This document shows positions 10,168-26,752 of a stretch of DNA of 64,000 bases, piece by piece. Origin of the DNA: Portunus trituberculatus (taxonomy: Eukaryota > Arthropoda > Malacostraca > Decapoda > Portunidae); assembly GCF_017591435.1 (NCBI RefSeq), contig NC_059300.1:13190628-13254627 (forward strand). The letters are read 5' to 3'. Position numbers and translations under genes: made by a program. The notes beneath the pieces are model-generated. The model worked only from the letters and a program-made list of their open reading frames with translations, was not told the DNA's origin and made no database searches. The stretch's first letter is position 1, and each line of letters opens with the position of its first letter.

Positions 10168-10709
10168 ATTACAAGATGCTGCACACAGTTTTTCTAGCTT
10201 TTCAGCACCACAGCCTGCCACGCATGTCCTTTGGTATCATGGATTAAAAAGAAGAGAAAAGAAAAGAAAAAACTCAACAAATATATATATCCTCACTTTC
10301 AAACCTAATTGCTCTTCATTCCAGTGCCGAAAAAAAAATGTAATCACACTCATTTTCTCTCTTTGCTTTTTTTCATTTTCCCGCGCAATGGACGCGAGAG
10401 GCCACATCAGAGCATCTCTTAAAAAAACCTCTCCATTGTACAAAATTGCACCAGGGACAGCAGCTGTGGCGGGGTAATGAGGGTGAGGCTAGATATTTGG
10501 TGTCTTCGTGGCGTTACTCTAAAAGTGAGGATGTGGGAAGGCAGCGGAGGGTGATGGGAAACGACACTGCGACGCTACTTTGATGGTGAAGCCGTTCAGA
10601 GACGTATGACCAGCCACGTTCAGATGACATACAGATGAGTCACCCATCAGGAAAGTAACAGTGGCGGGGAGCATCAGTCTTCTCGCTCAGCCTCACAGGA
10701 GCGTTGAGT

Positions 10710-10926
10710 TTAATCCTTTCAGTACAGGGACGCATTTCTATCTTGAGTTTTTAGGTGTCATTAGACGATTTTATTTACATTAGGAAGTGTTTATGAAGTT
10801 CAGAAGATTAATGGCCTGAGTCTTCACTATTTTAATCCTCACCTAAGTTTCTGAAGCTGTATAAAATCACCAAATAGTAAGAAGAGTGAATATGAAAACA
10901 TGTCATGGTGCTAAAGAAGAGATTAA
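10710..10926 (+). mobile_element. MITE family A, copy 2
   Basis: TTAA at both ends (10710-10713 and 10923-10926), about 217 bp overall. The left end TCCTTTCAGTACAGGGACG and the internal GAAGTTCAGAAGATTAAT and AGCTGTATAAAATCACC match the family. The right inverted repeat is the more degraded end (CATGGTGCTAAAGAAGAG). Non-coding. Confidence 0.85.
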
Positions 10927-11089
10927 GGTGATGTAACTAATGTGACGAGCGTAGCGATGAAGCAGAACGATCAGGAGGAAAAAAGGAAGGATAGCAGGAA
11001 GAATGGAGAAGAAAGGGGACACTATACATATACTTTTTGTTTTAATGTGTAACATATCTGATGAAAGAATCTTATGAATTGGACCTACT

Positions 11090-11920
<831 letters not shown>

Positions 11921-11964
<44 letters not shown>
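11921..11964. repeat. (CT)n microsatellite
   Basis: 44-bp CT tract. Confidence 0.97.
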
Positions 11965-11967
<3 letters not shown>

Positions 11968-12081
11968 GGGAATTTGGTTGGCCACAGGAAGAGAGTGAAA
12001 TGTTGGAGTGTTTTTTGTGCCATTAAGAACACGGAGCATACTTAGCACCACATTAGCACCGTGAAGGTTAAGGACATTGAG

Positions 12082-12085
<4 letters not shown>

Positions 12086-12158
<73 letters not shown>
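12086..12158. repeat. (TG)n microsatellite
   Basis: 73-bp perfect TG tract. Confidence 0.97.
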
Positions 12159-12163
<5 letters not shown>

Positions 12164-12721
12164 CATACTTATTTGTGTTCGTGGAAGTGTGTGGCTCCAA
12201 GTAGAAAATATGTGTAGTGTTTTATTAATTTTGTTATATTTGTTCATCACAGTACTGGCTTAAGATCGACGTTTCTCTAATGACAGTACCTCCGTTATTC
12301 CTTTTTTTTTTTTTTGTGGAATTTTTGCTGTCTTCCTCTTCTGACTTTTTCCTCGGCTGGTTCCTAACACACCGACACAAAATAATTGATTACCGTCGTG
12401 CGTTGTGTCGGTAGTTGTGTTTTAGCGGTAAATGGCGGTCACTTTCATCCCGTTGTGGCGTGAATCCTGCTCCTTCTCCGTTGTCTTGCCGGCGCCTTTC
12501 GGACTCTATTCTTACAGAGGAGATGATCCCTGTCTTTTCATGTCGCCCTCCTTCCTCTCCTCCGCACTCCCCGATGCTTATGACTGCAACAGATGGGCGA
12601 TTGCTTGTGTGTCTGTCTGACGCCCCACGCGACACTTGCAGTAACACAGCACTGGTGAAGACTGAAGGAGTGACAATAGTCCTGTTTGGTGATTTGTGTT
12701 AGACGAAGAAACGATGAATAT

Positions 12722-12722
<1 letters not shown>

Positions 12723-12804
<82 letters not shown>
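12723..12804. repeat. (CT)n microsatellite
   Basis: 82-bp perfect CT tract. A short GCT/GTT run follows at 12890-12916. Confidence 0.97.
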
Positions 12805-12806
<2 letters not shown>

Positions 12807-14439
12807 GATGAATACCTCTTTATATCACCATGATGCACGTATATCTCGTCTCTATAATCGTCTTGCTGATCGCGATGGTGACTGTGTGGCTGCTGTTGCT
12901 GCTGCTGCTGTTGTTGCTACGTATGGTAAAGTTTGTCTTGGGCGTGACGATTATTTTGATTGTTCTGAAACTCTTTATGTAGATGCTCAGACACCCAGCT
13001 GTGGTTTGGTAAAGACTATATTTATTTTTTTCATTTTTTTTTTCACAGGAATGTTCATTATCCTAATCGCAGGCTCTTTAGCACCCCTATTTTTACTGTT
13101 TATTTACGTCATTTGCTCAACGAATGCTCTTAAAAACTTATGCTGACAAACACTTACCTTGTTTTCCTTCCTTGTGTTTAATGTGGCTGCCAAGAAACAC
13201 TTACCTTTCTCCTCTTCATCACCTGCTACGAATCATATTTTTCGCTGATGTTTGCGTTCCGTCCTGATTCACTTCTATTTCTCGTGAGTTTCTGTAGGGT
13301 GTGCGGGTACGGCGCTGGGTAGACGTGCCAGTTGTATGAAATTATGAAGCAGCGACACGAAGAGTAAAAAAGGAAAGAATAGCGTTGCATAAACCATCTA
13401 GCAGCAGAATTAGAAGTAGTACAGAGGACGAAGAACAATGCTCAGGAAACAAAGTGGAGGCTATAACCAAGTGCGGTCGACACAACCTTCGGCAGGGGGC
13501 GGAGCAAGGCCCCGAGCTGCTGGTCCTGGCAGGGGTGCCGCGGGATAAGATCTGGGCGGCCGCGTGTGAAGCTCCCTCTTCCTCCAACTCGCTGAGATCT
13601 CAGAAACCTTGTGTTTTTGCGGCGCCGTCCTCTCCTTTGGGTCTGCTGAGAAAGCCCTCTTTCCGCCACTCCCTGTCAACACATACTGACTCACGATTTG
13701 TTTTTCCCGCGTGAACTCTCCCCACTCTTACCTCTCAGCAAGCAGTGGTGTGGTGGAAAATGGTGCCTGTCCTCAACGGTTCTGTTAAGACTCCATGTCT
13801 CCTTAAGTTTCATATATCCATTTTTGCACCAAGTTTCTTAAAAGTAGAGGATCTTCATATCATTGTCTGTGCTCTGTGCTTGTGTGTCTTCCCTCAGTGG
13901 GTAGCTGGTGATCACGGTTGCGTCACCCTTCTTTACTGGCCTTGTGGTTATCGCTTACCTCACGCTCATGAGTTCACGTGCATGCGCTCATCAATACTTC
14001 CTCTCCTTCGGGAATATTGTAGCTGCTGCACGTGAGACTCCTGGGATATTTTGAGCTTTTCTGATAGAGGTGCTACAGTACGTGAATGCGGTGATCGATG
14101 GGTCCTTGTAGCGAGGTGTTGTGAATGACCGGAGGAATCTGGTTCACTAGTCGGAGGCCCGATGCTTGGCGACTCAAGGCCCCGAGCAGCAGGAGTAATG
14201 GCTGCCGACAGAGACAGATAGCGTGAGGGAGTGTGGAAGGGAAGGCGGAGGGAGGGAGAGGGAAGAGTTAGGAGTCAGGGGAGGGGAAAAGGGACGGGGG
14301 AGGTTTCAGTGACCCTCTGCGGAACTTCTCTTTCATTAACTTTTGCCTCATTAATTTTAACTTTGCTCCGCCTCCGCTTATTTGACCAATTCCGTGACGT
14401 TAACTTTTGTGATTGCGAGACGATGGTTGTGAGGAATCA
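12805..14439. other. Non-coding stretch with a CpG-richer patch
   Basis: 13460-13700 is richer in CpG and has overlapping open frames on both strands, none with a domain or paired splice sites. Two copies of an AAACACTTACCTT string (about 13149 and 13196) would be GTAAGT donors on the minus strand but have no exon-like sequence before them. Confidence 0.45.
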
Positions 14440-14552
<113 letters not shown>

Positions 14553-15173
14553 CCTTGTTCCCAGTAACTTTTTGACTTGCAGTGAATTGATGAGGGAAGG
14601 AGACATCATGATTGGGACATATCTCACTTAATTTATGGAAGCCCACAGGAATTTTTGAGATAGTTCACGCTTTCATTGCTGCATTCGCTATTAGGAAAGA
14701 AAAAAAAGTGATAGTATATATTAGATGAAATGCCTTGACTTGTTTATTGGCCTCTATTTAACAAAGAGGGATAGAAACAAATACACGTGTTAACCAGAAA
14801 GCCTACGTATGTGCGATATGCGGAAACGACCATAGTAAAAGGAGCATTTGTCTGATTGTTAAGGAAAGCAGGACTGTCTTCAATGCGCAGCGGTAACTTG
14901 GTCATCTGGTGCTGCTGGGGATCGCTCGGGCTTTGGTGGGACGGAAGCTGTTGTTCTTTTGTCTGACAGGAGGAATTGAAGCGCAGGCGAGACTGGAAGG
15001 AAGGTTCGTCAGACATTAATCTCAAAAGGCACCATCCCCCTGACCGTCTCCTCTTCCCTTCCCTTCCCTTCCCGTCCCCCGTCCCTTTTCTTCCCTTCCT
15101 TTCCTTTCGATGTCTTCTTTTCCATTCATCTTCAGACCCGTGACACACTTTTGCCTTCCTTTAATGGTTGCAA

Positions 15174-15392
<219 letters not shown>

Positions 15393-15437
15393 AGTCAATA
15401 GAATTACATAAGTGATACCCGAGAGAAGAAAGAAGTC

Positions 15438-15640
15438 CATTATTCAGAAACGCTTTGCTCTCAACATGACTATTTTCCAAGGCCGCAGAGATGATTAGTG
15501 GGGTTTTCAAGTGTTTCTTCCCTTAATAACGCAAAAATTCTGTCAGTCTGCCTCTGAAACCTCAAAAACCTCGACAATTTTAAATAAATCCTTTTGAAAT
15601 AGTGGAGGTGAAATATATACGTGTCTGAGAATACGAGCCA
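15438..15640 (-). mobile_element. MITE-like family B, copy 1
   Basis: About 200 bp with inverted ends: ATTCAGAAACGCTTTGCTCTC on the left and TGTCTGAGAATACGAGCCA on the right, whose reverse complement starts TGGCTCGTATTCTCAGACA. Internal landmarks shared with the copies at 19442, 34733 and 37115 are ATTTTCCAAGGCC and TTTGAAATAGTGGAGGTGAA. Non-coding. The superfamily is not determined and no clear target duplication is visible. Confidence 0.75.
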
Positions 15641-15890
15641 GTGTTTCAATCTTTACTTATGAAATTTCCGCTTGCCTGTGATTACAATGTGGTGGAGTGT
15701 GCGTAGCTGCGATATCGGCCTAAGAAAAGGGAAACCAGACCTCATGCTACCTGCTGTGTCTGTTTGCATGTACTTCTGGCATTCCTCTGCTCGATTCACC
15801 CGCCTCAGAATTTACCGTAGTGGTTTGTAACAGGTGGCGTGACACGGTTCATCCAGTTACCTTTACAACACACGTCACTGTAGGCAAAGT

Positions 15891-15998
<108 letters not shown>

Positions 15999-16094
15999 CT
16001 AACTTTCACAAAAGAACACACAGGAAGAACAGGCTGCTAAACTATTTAATCCTAACTAAGAGATTCGGGCTAAATAAAGTGAATGCTCCTCCTG

Positions 16095-16158
16095 TCATCA
16101 TCATCATCATCATCATCATTACCATCATCATCATTACCACCATCATCATCATCATCAC
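16095..16158. repeat. (CAT)n microsatellite
   Basis: CAT trinucleotides with TAC/ACC interruptions. Confidence 0.93.
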
Positions 16159-16379
16159 TTCTCATCAATTCCGTCACTCCTTCTCCAACAGTCTTTCTTT
16201 TTCACTTTCTTTTCCCATTTTGACAACCTACATCTAGTTTTTACCTTATTCTGGAGTTTCCTATTTTTTTTTATGTTTTCCCTTTCTTCCTATTTTTTTC
16301 TTATCTTCCCTTCCTTGCCCTATTTCTTATTTTTTCTTTTCCTTTTTTTTTTTTTTTTACTTTATTATAATCCTAGTCT

Positions 16380-16436
16380 GCCTCCTCCTCCTCCTCCTCC
16401 TCCTCCTCCTCCTCCTCCTCCTCCTCCTCCTCCTCT
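16380..16436. repeat. (CCT)n microsatellite
   Basis: Perfect CCT trinucleotides at the end of a T/C-rich stretch from about 16190. Confidence 0.96.
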
Positions 16437-16556
16437 CTTCGCCTGCCCTTCCTTGCCTGTCTAGCTATCTTCATTACTGCCCTTGTGTTACCACCTCATG
16501 TTGCTGTCGACTTAACTGGGGAGCAAATATGCAGTGTTTATGGTAGCGTGTGCATG

Positions 16557-16612
<56 letters not shown>
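16557..16612. repeat. (CA)n microsatellite, 5' flank of SINE
   Basis: CA tract that runs directly into the tRNA head of the + strand SINE. Confidence 0.97.
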
Positions 16613-16614
<2 letters not shown>

Positions 16615-16895
16615 GCGTAGTGTAGTGGTTAGCACGCTCGACTCACAATCGAGAGGGCCGGGTTCGAGTCCCGGTAAGCGGCGAGGCAAATGGGCAAGCC
16701 TCTTAATGTGTGGCCCCTGTTCACCTAGCAGTAAATAGGTACGGGATGTAACTCGAAGGGTTGTGGCTCGCTTTCCCGGTGTGTGTTGTGTGTTGATGTG
16801 GTCTCAGTCCTACCCGAAGATCTTTCTATGAGCTCTGAGCTCGCTCCGTAATGGGGAAGACTGGCTGGGTGACCAGCAGGCGATCGAAGTGAATT
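16613..16895 (+). mobile_element. tRNA-Val-derived SINE (copy 2, family V)
   Basis: The best-preserved copy. The tRNA-like head at about 16613-16681 has the A-box-like TAGTGTAGTGG, anticodon stem CTCGA/TCGAG around loop CTCACAA (anticodon CAC, valine), and a B-box GGTTCGAGTCC in a T-arm CCGGGTTCGAGTCCCGG whose stem is fully paired. The body follows, with GTTCACCTAGCAGTAAATAG at about 16719-16738. The element ends GTGAATTAC and runs into a short AC tail (16896-16911). In the sense orientation both flanks are (CA)n. It is likely a pol III-promoted, LINE-mobilised retroposon rather than a functional tRNA gene, because the acceptor stem is poor and the body continues for over 200 bp. Confidence 0.9.
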
Positions 16896-16911
16896 ACACA
16901 CACACACACAC
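16896..16911. repeat. (AC)n tail of SINE
   Basis: Short AC tract directly after the SINE body, likely the element's 3' tail or the remainder of the target tract. Confidence 0.85.
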
Positions 16912-17254
16912 TTTTTCCGTTATTTTTGTTTTATTTTCTCATTTGCCTTAAGGGTTAACTTTTAAAAACGTATTTGTGTGGTGTTTTAGTAGCAGTGTTC
17001 GTTATTCCGTGTGTTTGGTTGCTGGTCACGTGACTAGAAAAAAATAAATCGATGAACGACCTTAGCCATTGCGATTTCTTACTTCGTGGAGACAGAATAC
17101 AGGATGGAAGGGAGGGAGGATGGGAGGGAGGTAAGGGAGGGATGAGGGAAGGAGGCATTGTGAGAGGTAAAGGGGGGGAAGGACTCAGTGAAATAAATGC
17201 AGAGGGGAGAAGGTAGTAAAAAGAAAAGAAGGTACATGCAGGTCAACACTTGCA

Positions 17255-17257
<3 letters not shown>

Positions 17258-17332
<75 letters not shown>
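17258..17332. repeat. (AC)n microsatellite
   Basis: 75-bp perfect AC tract. Confidence 0.97.
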
Positions 17333-17333
<1 letters not shown>

Positions 17334-17373
17334 TTCTTTCCTTCCTTCGTTCGTCACGTGCATGCATACTTAG

Positions 17374-18368
<995 letters not shown>

Positions 18369-18579
18369 TTAATGCCTTCAGTGTCATGACGTGTTTTCAT
18401 CTTGATTCTGCTTACTATTTAGGGATTTTATACAGCTCCAGAAACTTATGTGGGGATTGAAATAGTGAAGACCCTGGCCATTAATCTTCTGACCTCCATA
18501 AATTCTTAATAGTGTATATGAAATCGTCTTATCATACCCAAATTTAAGGTAAAATTTATAATAGTATTGAAGAGGTTAA
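18369..18579 (-). mobile_element. MITE family A, copy 3
   Basis: TTAA at both ends (18369-18372 and 18576-18579), 211 bp. It is in reverse orientation to copy 4, which begins 88 bp downstream. The left end carries GCCTTCAGTGTCATGACG, the internal part GGTGATTTTA-related and TTCTGACCTCCATAAATTC, and the right end ATAGTATTGAAGAGG. Confidence 0.85.
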
Positions 18580-18667
18580 TTCTGTTTAACTATGAGTCTC
18601 CTGCGTACTGATAGTGGCGTCAAATATCGTACATCTATTTCCCCCTTCATTTAATTAGTCCTCACTA

Positions 18668-18873
18668 TTAATCCCTTCAATAATAGGACACATTTTTACC
18701 TTGAGTGTTGGGTATGATTGTATTTTATTGACATTAGGAAGGATCTATGGAGGTCAAAATATTAATAGTCAAAGTCTTCACTATTGCAATTTCCAAGTCT
18801 ATGAAGCTGTATAAAATCACCAAATAGTAAGCAGAATGAATATGGAAACGCGTCATAGTACTGAAGGTTTTAA
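18668..18873 (+). mobile_element. MITE family A, copy 4
   Basis: TTAA at both ends (18668-18671 and 18870-18873), 206 bp. It has CCCTTCAATAATAGGACAC on the left and CGCGTCATAGTACTGAAGG on the right. With copy 3 it makes an inverted pair with an 88-bp spacer. Confidence 0.86.
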
Positions 18874-19441
18874 AATGTGCACAGAAATACATCTAGTCAG
18901 ACAGCAAACTTCGTACCAATTTCACCATTCCGCTTCCTCTTGCTTTCCCTTTTTCCTTCACCTCGCCAACACAGATGCCTTGAGGTGGGTCAGTAGGTGG
19001 GAAAAATGAGTCTCAAGGCGTATACGCAGCGATAGAAAGGGAGGAGGAAAGGTGCAATATATGTTAGGTCTATGAATGAGAGCTCGATCACATATATAGA
19101 AACGGGTCTTAAGTCTTTTTTCTAGAGTGTCAAAAGGATGAAGAAGACAAATTAAATGGAGTAAAATGATCTCAACCTCGATAGTTTCCTTTTTCCTGCA
19201 GTATTTCATAAACGGAGTGCATAAGCTGAAGGTTATAAGTCCAAATTAATCTCCTCATGTGTACCGTGACTAGCAATGACATCCGCTGCATTAGTACTGT
19301 CTGATATTGACTGTGTATGGAGTCGCCGTGTGATTTTCGTCGCCCTGTGTATACACGTTATCACCTTTGAATACTAAGCGTGCGTAGGAGTGTAAAGTGC
19401 ACGAAAGCAATGGTAAGCAGTGTGGGTTCGGCATGGGATTT

Positions 19442-19651
19442 AGCCTCGTATTCTCAAACATTTCTATGCTTCACCTCCACTATTTCAAAAATGCTTTATC
19501 TAAATGTACACGATTTTTTTACGACTCTAGAGGCTTAATGTCACGACCTCTACAATATCAACTGGAGAAATACCCTTGAAAAACCCGGCTTATAATTTCT
19601 GTGACGCTGGAAAATAGTCGTGGTGAGAGAGCAAAGCGTTTCTGAATACGG
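19442..19651 (+). mobile_element. MITE-like family B, copy 2
   Basis: The left end CCTCGTATTCTCAAACATTTC and the right end AAGCGTTTCTGAATACGGA form an inverted repeat of about 20 bp. The interior has GCTTCACCTCCACTATTTC and GGAAAATAGTCGTGGTGAGA as in the other copies. Non-coding. Confidence 0.77.
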
Positions 19652-20201
19652 ACTTTACTATGCTCCATAAATCCAGTAACTGCAACTTGGAGAACCTTGT
19701 CAGAAGTTGGTGGAATTGATGGTCTAGAACCTTGTGAAGTATTGCCTCCTTTCACTCCACTCTTGCCCCGCTTGCTGAGGGAGGCGCCACTTGGAAACTC
19801 GCGCTGCGGTGGAGTGTGGAGGAACGAGACATGACACACTCCACTCCCAACCGGTCCCCTCCTACCATTCCCGTCCCACCCGTCACACTTGTAGCGGAGG
19901 GACTGGGACAAGAGGGGCACGAGGAGAGAAGAGGAGGAGAGTTCAAGGTAGAATAGAAAGGAGATGAAAAAAAAATTAGGCTTATTGCGTACTCATTACA
20001 ACATACTACTTGGCAGCTTAGGTGGGTGTGTAATGTCTCCTCCCTCCTCCTCTTCCTCCTCCTCCTCTATCTCAACCCTCTCCCTCCTCTCACTAGTGTC
20101 AAGAGGAGGACAGCATCGCCAAATCTTCTCTCGTAATAACATAAAAGAAAAGGAGTGTATGAGTTTGTGTGTAGTTGTTGTCTGTAATTTTTGTTATTGT
20201 T

Positions 20202-20343
<142 letters not shown>

Positions 20344-20454
20344 CGTGGCTGTGCAGTATTCATTACCTGGCTCCGGAGACCTTTACCTGTGTTGTAGCTC
20401 CGTCCCACTCGCAGCTCTTCACCGACATTCTTTATCATCCCCATCCCAAGCTGC

Positions 20455-20695
20455 CCTGCCCACCTGCCCACCTGCCCTCTTGCCCACTTGCCCACCTTCT
20501 CTCCTGCCTATCTATCCTCCTGCCTACCTGTTCTCCTACCCTCCTGTCCACCTAAACCTCGTCTGATTCTTACTCTCCTTACTTTCTCAGGCCCATCTGC
20601 CTATCTGCTTTCCTGCCCATCTGTCCTAGCTCTTGTTCTCCTGCTTTCCTGTCCTCCTGGCGTCGTCCGATCCTTACTCTCTTTACTTTCTTTGG
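20455..20695. repeat. C/T-rich short tandem repeats with a ~106-bp duplication
   Basis: Degenerate CCTGCCCAC-type units at 20455-20555. A stretch beginning CGTCTGATTCTTACTCTC (20559) recurs about 106 bp later as CGTCCGATCCTTACTCTC (20665). The open frames across it are by-products. Confidence 0.7.
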
Positions 20696-20841
20696 TTGAT
20701 TGGAAAGGAAACTCAAGAAATGACAACTTCAGTGATATTCTTGCTTAGGTAGAAATGGGGTCTCTTTTTTCATATGGTTGTGGTATTTTAGTGGGTTTTT
20801 TCAAGGTGTTAGGTAAGAAAATGGCATTGAGCTAGGATGGA

Positions 20842-20946
<105 letters not shown>

Positions 20947-21174
20947 TCGTCAGCGTAATTACTCGATAATTTCTTTAGGTATGTTTTGCGATGCTCTTTT
21001 TTTTTTATATATCTCCTTAATTCGTCCCGGAGTTGTTTATACAGTGCCTTGCTCCTACGTTTGATTCAGTGCCGGCCCTCGACACGGGAAGACACGGACT
21101 GGCACTCCTCTGAAGCTTGGCATGTTAGAGTGCAATGGCCTGATGCCAGAAGGAGGACCTTTAAGTTGGGCTAC

Positions 21175-21351
<177 letters not shown>

Positions 21352-21448
21352 GTGTTTCTTGAAGTCAAATGAGGCGAAACACACCTATGAATGCTCCTGC
21401 GCCGTGATTTTAGTCGTTAAAAAGGACACTCGCTTTTATCTATTGCAT

Positions 21449-21450
<2 letters not shown>

Positions 21451-21518
<68 letters not shown>
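21451..21518. repeat. (TG)n microsatellite
   Basis: 68-bp perfect TG tract. Confidence 0.97.
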
Positions 21519-23827
<2,309 letters not shown>

Positions 23828-23841
23828 CTAGTAGTAGTAGC

Positions 23842-23896
<55 letters not shown>

Positions 23897-23899
23897 CTC

Positions 23900-23949
<50 letters not shown>

Positions 23950-24013
23950 TGTAGTAGTAGTAGTAGTAATAGTAGTAGTAGTAATAGTAGTAGTAGTAGT
24001 AGCATTACTAGTA
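23828..24013. repeat. (AGT)n microsatellite
   Basis: About 185 bp of AGT/TAG trinucleotides with isolated changes (CTC, TTG, AAT) at irregular intervals. Confidence 0.97.
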
Positions 24014-24578
24014 GCAACAGATTAGCACTACTAGCATTATTATTCATTCACAATCATCATCTCCATTTGCCGTTTAAGAAACGTTGCCAATATTATAATT
24101 ATCATAGGAAAAGTCAAGCGAACTGAGTTTTGTTTATGTATTTAACTATTTACTTATTTTTACTGGACCTGTTGCCTCACTACCTCATTTGGCGGCGTGA
24201 GTGAGCGTCTCCAAAGTTAGCGGAGCGGTCACGGTCTGAGGGAGGGTTTCTTTGCCTCGAAATGAGCTAGTGAATAGGTCTTGGGGTGGGCGTTTGTTTA
24301 TATATCTTGGGGCGGAGTTGTGAGAATATTTCCCTAACCCTCGATGCATTCCAGGCCTCGGGGAGTTAATGCTCTCCAAGAGGGTGATGAGCGGCCCTCA
24401 CGATGTTAAATGGCGACATGTTTGGCAGGGCAAGTGAATTGTGGGTGACAGGATGGGCGTCCGTGTGCCAGGAGCGACGATTGCCGGTAGGTAGTTGGCT
24501 CACGGAGACGCTGCCAAGGAGGTCACAAGCATCCCAGCCTGTGTTACCGAGGAGCTGACGTCACGGTCGCTACGCACG

Positions 24579-24591
24579 GACACACACACAC

Positions 24592-24649
<58 letters not shown>

Positions 24650-24670
24650 GGACACGCACCTACACACACA
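24579..24670. repeat. Imperfect (AC)n microsatellite
   Basis: CACA core at 24603-24645 flanked by symmetrical interruptions (CTCACA, TACACA and GGACACG). Confidence 0.92.
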
Positions 24671-24744
24671 GTTAGGGAGACATGATTGCCTTATCTCGAG
24701 GGGGACCTGTACCCAATTTATCTCTAAACACGTACATACCTAGA

Positions 24745-24913
<169 letters not shown>

Positions 24914-25246
24914 CTGTACGGCATGCGTCCTTGGGCCGAGCTACCTGACCGTCCAAATGTCACGCTGCCAACTGAGTACCTGGAGGGGGAATGTCCACCC
25001 ATGTGACTCGAGTGTGTTGGGGGAGCGGTGATGGGAGAGGTGATGGGAGGTAGCGGAGGGAGGGAGGGAATGGAGTTGTTGAGAGGTAGGATGCTGTAAG
25101 ATTAAAGGATCCCATGATAAAGAGGAAATGGTATTGTTCATCTAAAGGTCACACTATGAGCTGCTGGGTGAAGGCTGCTGCTCTTCGTAACGCGAGGCAC
25201 CGTTGTGAGTACCGCTGGGAAGTAAAGGGAAGACTCGAAGGAAAGC

Positions 25247-25252
<6 letters not shown>

Positions 25253-25335
<83 letters not shown>
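25253..25335. repeat. (AG)n microsatellite
   Basis: 83-bp perfect AG tract. Confidence 0.97.
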
Positions 25336-25337
<2 letters not shown>

Positions 25338-26361
25338 AAAGATGAATGATTACAGTTGAATTATTTTCAAGTCAGCGAAATATACTGCATGCCAAAGGAT
25401 GATTGCAGCATTGTTAAAGAAGAAATATATTGCACATTGATAAATTCTTCCTGATACCAACAATTTTGTTTTATGAGAGAAACGGCGCGCTGAATTATTA
25501 CGAAGACCATCGTGTGTGACAAACAATCCACACGTCTATTGAAAGTACATAACAATTTGCTGGACTGCTGCGGCACCTAATGAGATAAAAGTGTGAATTA
25601 ATACATGTCCCTTGTTACGTGTTTGTTGGTGCATCAAAGCCAGGGTGTGAGGAGGGTGTGTGGGAGAGAGGCTGTGTCAGCGAGGCACGGCCACGCCCCT
25701 CCACTCAGCCTCGTACACTCACACTGGGCAGTACGGCACTACATCATGGCATAACCAATATAGCCAACCTTTCTTCTTTCCTTCAATAAAGTACACGCGC
25801 TGTGGGATCCTCGTCAGCCGCACATCCACAGCAACGTTGAGGTGACCTGGGAACAGGTGATGTGCGCCATTCTGTTCACGAGGTACTCCGAAAGTGAAAT
25901 GTTTGTTGAGTGTGCATCAATTATTGAAACCTACAGCGCTCCCCCGGATGGTCTGGGTCGATGAGGCATCGATCCTTCTGGTTCGATGGTTCGTCAGCCT
26001 TCTGCCACCGAGGCCCACCTGGTCTCCCATCACCACCACCACTACCACCACCTTCACTACCCACGTCACTGTTAAACGCTCGACTCTCCACTGCGATGCC
26101 GATTCCCTTGCTCCCTCTCCCCACGCCAGTGACAGGCTTGCTTTGTAGGACTTTATGATTTGCGATCAAGTAGTGAGGATTGAGGGCTGAGGACTGAGGT
26201 GTGTGTGTGTGTGTGTGTAATAATGTGTGTAATGTAATAATAATAATAATAATAATAATTAGTTTGGCAATGTAAAAATTACACTGAAAATGTACAGGGG
26301 GGGGACATTAACAAAATGAACTAAAAATGCTTAACCTAACTATGGATCTAAATACAAATAA

Positions 26362-26362
<1 letters not shown>
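25336..26362. other. Non-coding stretch with small repeats
   Basis: Holds a short TG run (26201-26218) and an AAT run (26234-26260). One frame from about 25790 to 25965 is open for 57 codons and ends at a TGA. It begins after a possible acceptor (CTTCAATAAAG) but has no recognisable family. No other gene signal. Confidence 0.45.

Positions 26363-26456
<94 letters not shown>
26363..26456. repeat. (TG)n microsatellite
   Basis: 94-bp perfect TG tract. Confidence 0.98.
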
Positions 26457-26457
<1 letters not shown>

Positions 26458-26670
26458 TATAAGCTTTTATTTTATGCATTTTTTGTAGGAAAACTTAGCA
26501 GCCTCATGTAAATTCCGCCAACGAAAATCCTTCCATAAAGATTTCATCTAAAAGGATTCCTTCATGATACAGCCCTCTAACTTGTCCTAACTTGATTTAT
26601 GTGGAGAAAACCTTCTGTATGGAAGGTGCGTTGGGGAAACCTACTCGGGGAAGTTACAGCACACTCACAC

Positions 26671-26675
<5 letters not shown>

Positions 26676-26751
<76 letters not shown>
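26676..26751. repeat. (AC)n microsatellite
   Basis: 76-bp perfect AC tract, 219 bp after the TG tract at 26363-26456 and complementary to it. Confidence 0.97.

Positions 26752-26752
<1 letters not shown>

Noticed and set aside
13025..13143. Terminal exon encoding a transmembrane helix after a strong TTTTTTTTTTCACAG acceptor
   Set aside because: The hydrophobic 32-codon frame follows from T-rich composition. The only upstream donor would leave a 40-nt intron, too short, and no homologous family is apparent.
16613..16681. Functional tRNA-Val gene
   Set aside because: The fold of the anticodon and T arms is good, but the acceptor stem is poor, there is no T-run terminator after the head, and a 200-bp SINE body shared with other copies follows.
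25790..25965. 57-codon coding-like stretch ending at TGA
   Set aside because: Length is not significant, the acceptor is weak, and no family was recognised.
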